From positions 1,302,001 through 1,366,000 of the forward strand of contig NZ_VFPM01000001.1 in NCBI RefSeq assembly GCF_006716675.1: a stretch of 64,000 nt of DNA, written 5' to 3'. Shown here piece after piece: positions 60,162 through 64,000 of the stretch. Both the position numbers and the translations under genes were made by a program. The notes below the pieces were generated by a model. It worked only from the letters and a program-made list of their open reading frames with translations. It was not told the origin of the DNA and did no database searches. This DNA comes from Humibacillus xanthopallidus. GTDB lineage: Bacteria; Actinomycetota; Actinomycetes; Actinomycetales; Dermatophilaceae. Each line of letters begins with the position of its first letter. Within the stretch, counting starts at the first letter, position 1.

Positions 60162-60189
60162 TTGGCGCGTGGCTCCCATTCCCTACAAT
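60162..60189 (+). promoter_or_regulatory. Sigma-A promoter of the terC riboswitch transcript
   Basis: TTGGCG (60162-60167) and TACAAT (60184-60189) are separated by 16 nt. The start of transcription would fall near 60196, directly at the first conserved part of the riboswitch. Confidence 0.7.
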
Positions 60190-60193
60190 GCAT

Positions 60194-60306
60194 CCCGAGG
60201 GGAGTACTTCCCACGCCCGTTCCGGTCAGTCCGGCGGCCCGACGGCCGCCTCGGTGCGGGGTCGGCGAGAGCCGATGAAGGAGACCTCAGACATCGTTCT
60301 GAGGAG
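60194..60306 (+). promoter_or_regulatory. yybP-ykoY (Mn2+) riboswitch controlling terC
   Basis: The leader has the two conserved loops of this riboswitch class: GAGGGGAGTAC at 60197-60206 and GAAGGAGACCTC at 60277-60288, joined by GC-rich helices. GAGG (60197-60200) can pair with CCTC (60285-60288) as the closing helix. The alternative pairing CCTCAG (60285-60290) with CTGAGG (60299-60304) would hide the ribosome-binding site GAGGAG (60301-60306). Manganese binding would therefore free the site and allow TerC synthesis. The class and its link to TerC/Alx are established; the switching model is inferred. Confidence 0.85.
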
Positions 60307-60311
60307 ACCTC

Positions 60312-61370
60312 ATGCTCGCATCCGTCTCGACCACGGAGTCGATCGGCACCCCGACGCTCTGGATCGTCACCATTGTCGGCGTCATCGCGTTGTTCGTCGT
60401 CGACTTCCTCATCACGCGAAAGCCGCACGACCCGAGCATGCGCGAGGCGGTGGGCTGGTCGGCGTTCTACATCGCCATCCCGCTCGCCTTCGGGGTGTAC
60501 CTCTGGTCGCAGTACGGCTCGCAGCAGGGGCTCGAGTACTACACCGGCTACCTCGTCGAGAAGTCGCTGTCGGTCGACAATCTCTTCGTCTTCATCATCC
60601 TGCTCTCGTCCTTCGCCGTGCCGCGCGAGCTGCGCCAGCGCGTGCTGCTCATCGGCGTCGCCGGCGCTCTCATCCTCCGCGGCATCTTCATCGCGCTCGG
60701 CGCCCAGATGATCGCGACCTTCTCGTGGACCTTCCTGCTCTTCGGGGCGATCCTGCTCGTCACGGCGATCAAGGTCGGCCGCGACGCGCTCTCCGACGAG
60801 GACCACACCATCGACGTCGGCTCGATCCGCAGCGTCCGGTTCATCAAGCGCTTCTACCCCGTCACCGACGGCTACGAGGGCACGAGCCTCAGCGTCAAGC
60901 GAGACGGCAAGCGCTGGCTCACCCCGCTCGCCGTCGTCGTGATCGCCATCCTCGGCACCGACATCGTCTTCGCGATCGACTCCGTGCCCGCCGTCTACGG
61001 CATCACCGGCGACCCCTACCTCGTCTTCGCGACGAACGCCTTCGCGCTGCTCGGCCTGCGCGCCCTTTACTTCGTCCTCGAGAACGCGCTCAGCTCGCTC
61101 GTCCACCTCGGCCACGGCCTGGCGCTCATCCTCGGCTTCATCGGCGTCAAGCTCGTGCTGCACTGGGCCCACACCGTGTGGCCGGCCGTGCCCGAGATCC
61201 CGACGCTCGCCTCGCTCGGCGTCATCGTCGGCATCCTCGTCGTCGTCACCCTGACGAGCCTCGCCGCGAACCGGCGTGAGCGCGACCGGGCCATCGAGGG
61301 CCACCCCGACAGCGGCGCGGCGGGGCGCGATCACGAGGTCGAGCAGGAGGCGCTCGTCGAGGAGCGCTGA
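60312..61370 (+). CDS. terC: TerC/Alx-family membrane protein (Mn2+ homeostasis)
   Basis: This 352-aa protein has about nine membrane helices and the family motifs EKSLSVDNLFVF and GTDIVFAIDSVPAV with conserved acidic residues for metal. TerC/Alx proteins move manganese or help load exported enzymes with it. The Mn2+ riboswitch in the leader supports this role over tellurite resistance. GAGGAG lies 5 nt before the ATG. The C-terminal 30 residues are a charged cytoplasmic tail. Confidence 0.92.
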   Translation: MLASVSTTESIGTPTLWIVTIVGVIALFVVDFLITRKPHDPSMREAVGWSAFYIAIPLAFGVYLWSQYGSQQGLEYYTGYLVEKSLSVDNLFVFIILLSSFAVPRELRQRVLLIGVAGALILRGIFIALGAQMIATFSWTFLLFGAILLVTAIKVGRDALSDEDHTIDVGSIRSVRFIKRFYPVTDGYEGTSLSVKRDGKRWLTPLAVVVIAILGTDIVFAIDSVPAVYGITGDPYLVFATNAFALLGLRALYFVLENALSSLVHLGHGLALILGFIGVKLVLHWAHTVWPAVPEIPTLASLGVIVGILVVVTLTSLAANRRERDRAIEGHPDSGAAGRDHEVEQEALVEER

Positions 61371-61379
61371 CCCTCAAGG

Positions 61380-61506
61380 CCAATCGAAAGAGCAGTCCGT
61401 CGCCTCGTCCCGCGTCCTCCGACGCGGGCGCGCAGAGGGCGACGGACTGCTCTTTCGATTGGCCTCGGGGGTGTCGTGCGCGGGCGACGGACTGCTCTGT
61501 CGATCG
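61380..61506. repeat. Long inverted repeat plus third arm, GAAAGAGCAGTCCGTCGCC family
   Basis: The perfect 25-bp arms lie at 61380-61404 and 61438-61462. The centre carries a further CCCGCGTC/GACGCGGG hairpin. A third, slightly decayed right arm follows at 61483-61506. The unit begins 10 nt after the terC stop and resembles the copA-downstream element at 53527. Confidence 0.85.
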
Positions 61507-61571
61507 TCAGCCGAATGTGATCCGAACATGATGCTGGCCGGGCCTTGACCTCAGCGCGGGAGTCTGAGGAC

Positions 61572-62156
61572 ATGACGAACCACACCACCCGGCGCACGTC
61601 CGCTGCCTCCGTTGCCGTGATCCTCGGGCTCAGCACTCTTGCCCTCGGGGCATGCTCCAAGACCGATGCCGCAGCGGCCTCCGCACCAGCCAGCCACGAG
61701 GTCTCGGCACAGCAGGCCTCCGGCTCCGACACCATCGACCTCGTGAACGCCGCCGCCGAGACCCCGGCAGCCGGGGAGGCACCGAGCGGCGCAGACCGAC
61801 GAGGGCTGCGGGCTCGGCTCCTTCGGGCGCTGCACGCCACCTGGGTGACCGAGAGCCAGCAGGGGCCAGTCACCCATCAGGCGATTCGCGGTGACGTCAC
61901 CGCCGTCTCGGCCACCTCGATCACGGTCAAGGCCAAGGACGGCGTCTCGATGACCTTTGCCGTCACCCCCGACACCACGGTGCGCGAACGCGTCGCGGGG
62001 TCAGGCAAGGGCACCAGGGCAACGGCATCGACGATCGGGGCGGTCACGGTCGGCAGCAAGGCCCTCGTCACGGGCGTCGGCGCATCGTCACCGACGGCGC
62101 GCGTCGTCGTGCACGTTGCCGCCGCGCCGAAGCCCTCGCCGAGCGCCACGAGCTGA
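61572..62156 (+). CDS. Lipoprotein with DUF5666-like domain
   Basis: The 194-aa protein has a lipoprotein signal with lipobox LGAC (Cys28), an Ala/Ser-rich spacer, and an OB-like C-terminal domain with IRGDVTAVSATSITVKAKDG and TTVRERV. Such proteins are anchored outside the membrane; their role is unknown. CTGAGGA lies just before ATG 61572. Confidence 0.8.
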   Translation: MTNHTTRRTSAASVAVILGLSTLALGACSKTDAAAASAPASHEVSAQQASGSDTIDLVNAAAETPAAGEAPSGADRRGLRARLLRALHATWVTESQQGPVTHQAIRGDVTAVSATSITVKAKDGVSMTFAVTPDTTVRERVAGSGKGTRATASTIGAVTVGSKALVTGVGASSPTARVVVHVAAAPKPSPSATS

Positions 62157-62212
62157 CGGTGGCTCCGTCGGGCAACCCCTGGTGGGCCGCTCCTGCCTCA
62201 GGCCCAGTGCCG

Positions 62213-62809
62213 TCAGGTGGTCTGGTAGAAGGGCGGGTCGCAGGTCGGCGCCCCGGTCGGGAACGGGGTCCGGCTCGAGCACGGCGGGAACGCGCTCACC
62301 ACGACGCCGTTGATGACGATCGGGGCGTGGTCGACGTCGTCGCAGTCGTGCCCCCACGGGATGGTGAAGCCCAGCGTGACCGACTGGTTCGCACTGGAGT
62401 CGGAGTTGGCATAGACGATGACCTTGACCGACGCGCCGGGGGCGATGGGGGTGCAGTACGTCGGGATGATGCCGACGACCGTGAAGGGAAGCCCCGACGA
62501 GGTGATCGTGATGCTCGGCTTGAGGACGATCGGCTTGTTCGTGTTGTTCGTGATGAGCAGGGGGATGGCAAAGGCCTTGTTCGGGTCGAGCCCGGGCAGT
62601 CCGGCGAAGACGTCGGCGCATCCCTGGGCACTGTTGCCCGGCAGCTTGCACGCCGTGCCGACGGCCGGGGTCGGCGGAGCGCCGGAGGCAGCCAGGACTG
62701 GCGCGGCGGCCGCGACCGCGACGGCCGGCACCGACCAGGCCATCCCCTTCGCCACGGTGCGACGGGCGACTCCCTTGGGAGCCGACGGCTCCTTGCTGTC
62801 ACGGCTCAT
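62213..62809 (-). CDS. Exported protein with Tat-like signal
   Basis: This 198-aa protein has a twin-arginine-type signal (GVARRTVAKGMAWSVPAVAVA, Arg16-Arg17, shown in two parts by its RR and hydrophobic core). The mature domain has immunoglobulin-like strands, such as IPLLITNNTNKPIVL and VTLGFTIPWGHDC, and several cysteines. I recognise no family. AGAGGAT precedes the ATG at 62809. It converges with the lipoprotein gene. Confidence 0.75.
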   Translation of the reverse strand: MSRDSKEPSAPKGVARRTVAKGMAWSVPAVAVAAAAPVLAASGAPPTPAVGTACKLPGNSAQGCADVFAGLPGLDPNKAFAIPLLITNNTNKPIVLKPSITITSSGLPFTVVGIIPTYCTPIAPGASVKVIVYANSDSSANQSVTLGFTIPWGHDCDDVDHAPIVINGVVVSAFPPCSSRTPFPTGAPTCDPPFYQTT

Positions 62810-62968
62810 GTCGATCCTCTGTCTCTGCGAGAGGTGAGGCTGTGCCCTCACCCCGGACCTCACGTTGGCATGACCCCCGTTGCCGGAAACCTCGAGTACG
62901 TCGAGCAGCGACACGATATCGCCCGATGTGACTGCCCCGTCAAGGTTCTCGTGAAACCCGCTGAAGGT

Positions 62969-64000
62969 TCAGGCGAAGATCGGACCCACCGCGGGGTAGG
63001 CGCCGGTCAGCTGGGTGCGCACCGCTGAGAGCGACGGCACGTCGGCACCGCCCTGGAAGCCGGTGTCGAGCCGCATCGGCTTGCCCCAGGCAGTGAGGTC
63101 CTCGATCGTCGACGACGTGGCAGACGCCGAGAGCTCACCGAACCAGTCGGCACGGGCGTAGGTGACGTCACCGCCGATGCAGACGAGCTCGACCCAGGAC
63201 GGGTCGGCGAGGCACACGTTCTCGTAGGCATCGGCGTGATGCCGTTCCAGCACAACGAGATCCGCCGGCCTGCCCACCGCGATCGAGCCGAGGTGCTCGT
63301 CCAGCCCGGCCACTCGGGCGGCCACGGAGGTGACCATCGCTACGAGATCGGCAGCCGCGATCGGGCGACCCTGCCGAGCGAGCTCTCGCCGCGCGACCTT
63401 CATCTCCGCGAGGAGACTCGTCGAACCCGAGGGCAGCCAGTCGGCGCCCAGGGCCACGGGCATCCCTGCGGCGATGGCCTCCCCGGCGAGGGTCGTCTCA
63501 CCGTAGAGGCGCAGGTTGGACTGCGGTGACCACACGAGCCGGCACCCGAGGCCAGCGACGGTGTGCAGGTCGTCGGCGCTCAGGGCGCTGCCGTGGATGA
63601 TGTTCGTCACCGGTGTGGCGCCGCCGAGGTCGAGGAAGCGCTGGAACTCCTTGGCGCTCACGTCATCTCCGCGCCGCCCCTCCGACAGGTGCAGGTAGAA
63701 GGCGTTGACGTCACCGGCGGTGATCCGCTTCATCACGGCCTGGAAGCTCGGCAGCCCGAAGGTGCCCGACGGCAGGTCGACCATCGACCGTGCCCGGTGC
63801 GCCCCGAAGGCCCACTGGTCGAGGTTGCGCACGAGCGGCTCCGACGACGCGGTGCTCGCCCCCGACGCTCCCTGGATGCCGGTCACGCCACCGACGAGGG
63901 CCCGCACCTCGGCGTACCGGGTCTGCGTCTTCGGCGACACCTGGGTCAGGAGCACGTTCTGCGGGTCCCGCACGAGGGCTTGGTAGGGCTTGGACCGTCG
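62969..64000 (-). CDS. Amidohydrolase-family protein (5' end outside window)
   Basis: The frame is open to the right edge, so the N-terminal part with the first metal-binding HxH is missing; 343 residues are visible. The visible part has NIIHGSALSADDL, SPQSNLRLYGETT and GADWLPSGSTSLLAEMK with the metal-binding Asp, then the C-terminal GSIAVGRPADLVVLE typical of deaminase-like amidohydrolases (AtzA/TrzN, cytosine deaminase group). It hydrolyses an unknown amino-heterocycle or amide in the cytoplasm. Confidence 0.85.
   Translation of the reverse strand, partial: RRSKPYQALVRDPQNVLLTQVSPKTQTRYAEVRALVGGVTGIQGASGASTASSEPLVRNLDQWAFGAHRARSMVDLPSGTFGLPSFQAVMKRITAGDVNAFYLHLSEGRRGDDVSAKEFQRFLDLGGATPVTNIIHGSALSADDLHTVAGLGCRLVWSPQSNLRLYGETTLAGEAIAAGMPVALGADWLPSGSTSLLAEMKVARRELARQGRPIAAADLVAMVTSVAARVAGLDEHLGSIAVGRPADLVVLERHHADAYENVCLADPSWVELVCIGGDVTYARADWFGELSASATSSTIEDLTAWGKPMRLDTGFQGGADVPSLSAVRTQLTGAYPAVGPIFA

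Noticed and set aside
60312..61370. TerC as a tellurite-resistance determinant
   Set aside because: No other ter genes are present, and the Mn2+ riboswitch points to manganese homeostasis.

Overview
The window is a high-GC (roughly 70% by eye), gene-dense chromosomal segment of an actinobacterium. Codon use, TANNNT -10 boxes placed directly before start codons, a fused CydDC transporter, a YtrA-type GntR regulator and BlaI/M56 and CsoR/CopZ/CopA modules all fit Micrococcales. The style of the dispersed repeats suggests, by inference only, the Intrasporangiaceae (Janibacter/Knoellia/Terrabacter relatives). I see no tRNA, rRNA, CRISPR array, insertion sequence or prophage.

Layout. 1-2.2 kb: end of a DHA2 efflux pump and an SDR oxidoreductase. 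2.2-5.8 kb (minus): 2-oxoacid dehydrogenase operon E1alpha-E1beta-E2 without E3. 6-7.4 kb (minus): RecF/OLD-like ATPase. 7.6-10.5 kb: a tightly coupled three-gene cassette of a 123-aa cysteine-free protein, a HopA1-like protein and a kinase-like protein with a PqqD-like N-terminus. It resembles the enzyme set of class V lanthipeptide loci and is the best candidate for an undescribed system here. 10.6-12.1 kb: two paralogous membrane proteins. 12.1-15.8 kb: aromatic aminotransferase, phosphofructokinase, a small membrane protein and a secreted protein. 15.9-20.1 kb: SbcCD nuclease. 20.2-25.6 kb: DUF1304 protein, MFS pump, PaaN, and divergent PaaH-PaaI. 25.9-27.4 kb: DEAD-box helicase. 27.8-30.5 kb: polar amino-acid ABC transporter, then PaaK. 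32-34.1 kb: secreted M19-like/discoidin protein. 34.6-41.2 kb: GntR regulator divergent from cydA-cydB-cydDC. 41.2-42.5 kb: BlaI/M56 pair. 42.6-50.6 kb: GalE, CspA, MFS, NTF2-like protein, LMW phosphatase, two VOC proteins, PurB and small genes. 50.5-53.5 kb: csoR-copZ-copA with a perfect CsoR-type operator. 53.7-59.6 kb: VOC protein, SpoU methyltransferase, isochorismatase, DedA-like protein, two-component system, F420-type reductase. 60.2-61.4 kb: TerC under a yybP-ykoY manganese riboswitch. The right end holds secreted proteins and a truncated amidohydrolase.

Repeats are the second striking theme. (i) The core GTATGCC is strongly over-represented, with ten exact copies of the 13-mer GTATGCCGTCCGG, four of them in reading frame inside protein linkers or tails. 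(ii) An intergenic palindrome family built on TCGAGTGC...GCACTCGA sits mostly at gene ends. (iii) A second intergenic inverted repeat carries GAAAGAGCA(A/G)TCCGTCGCC. (iv) A 44-bp palindromic element lies inside coding sequence three times (twice in the CydDC linker, once near the PaaI N-terminus) and is read in two different frames.

Many genes look leaderless, with a TANNNT box 6-8 nt before the start codon, while operon-internal genes use Shine-Dalgarno sites or ATGA/TGATG overlaps.
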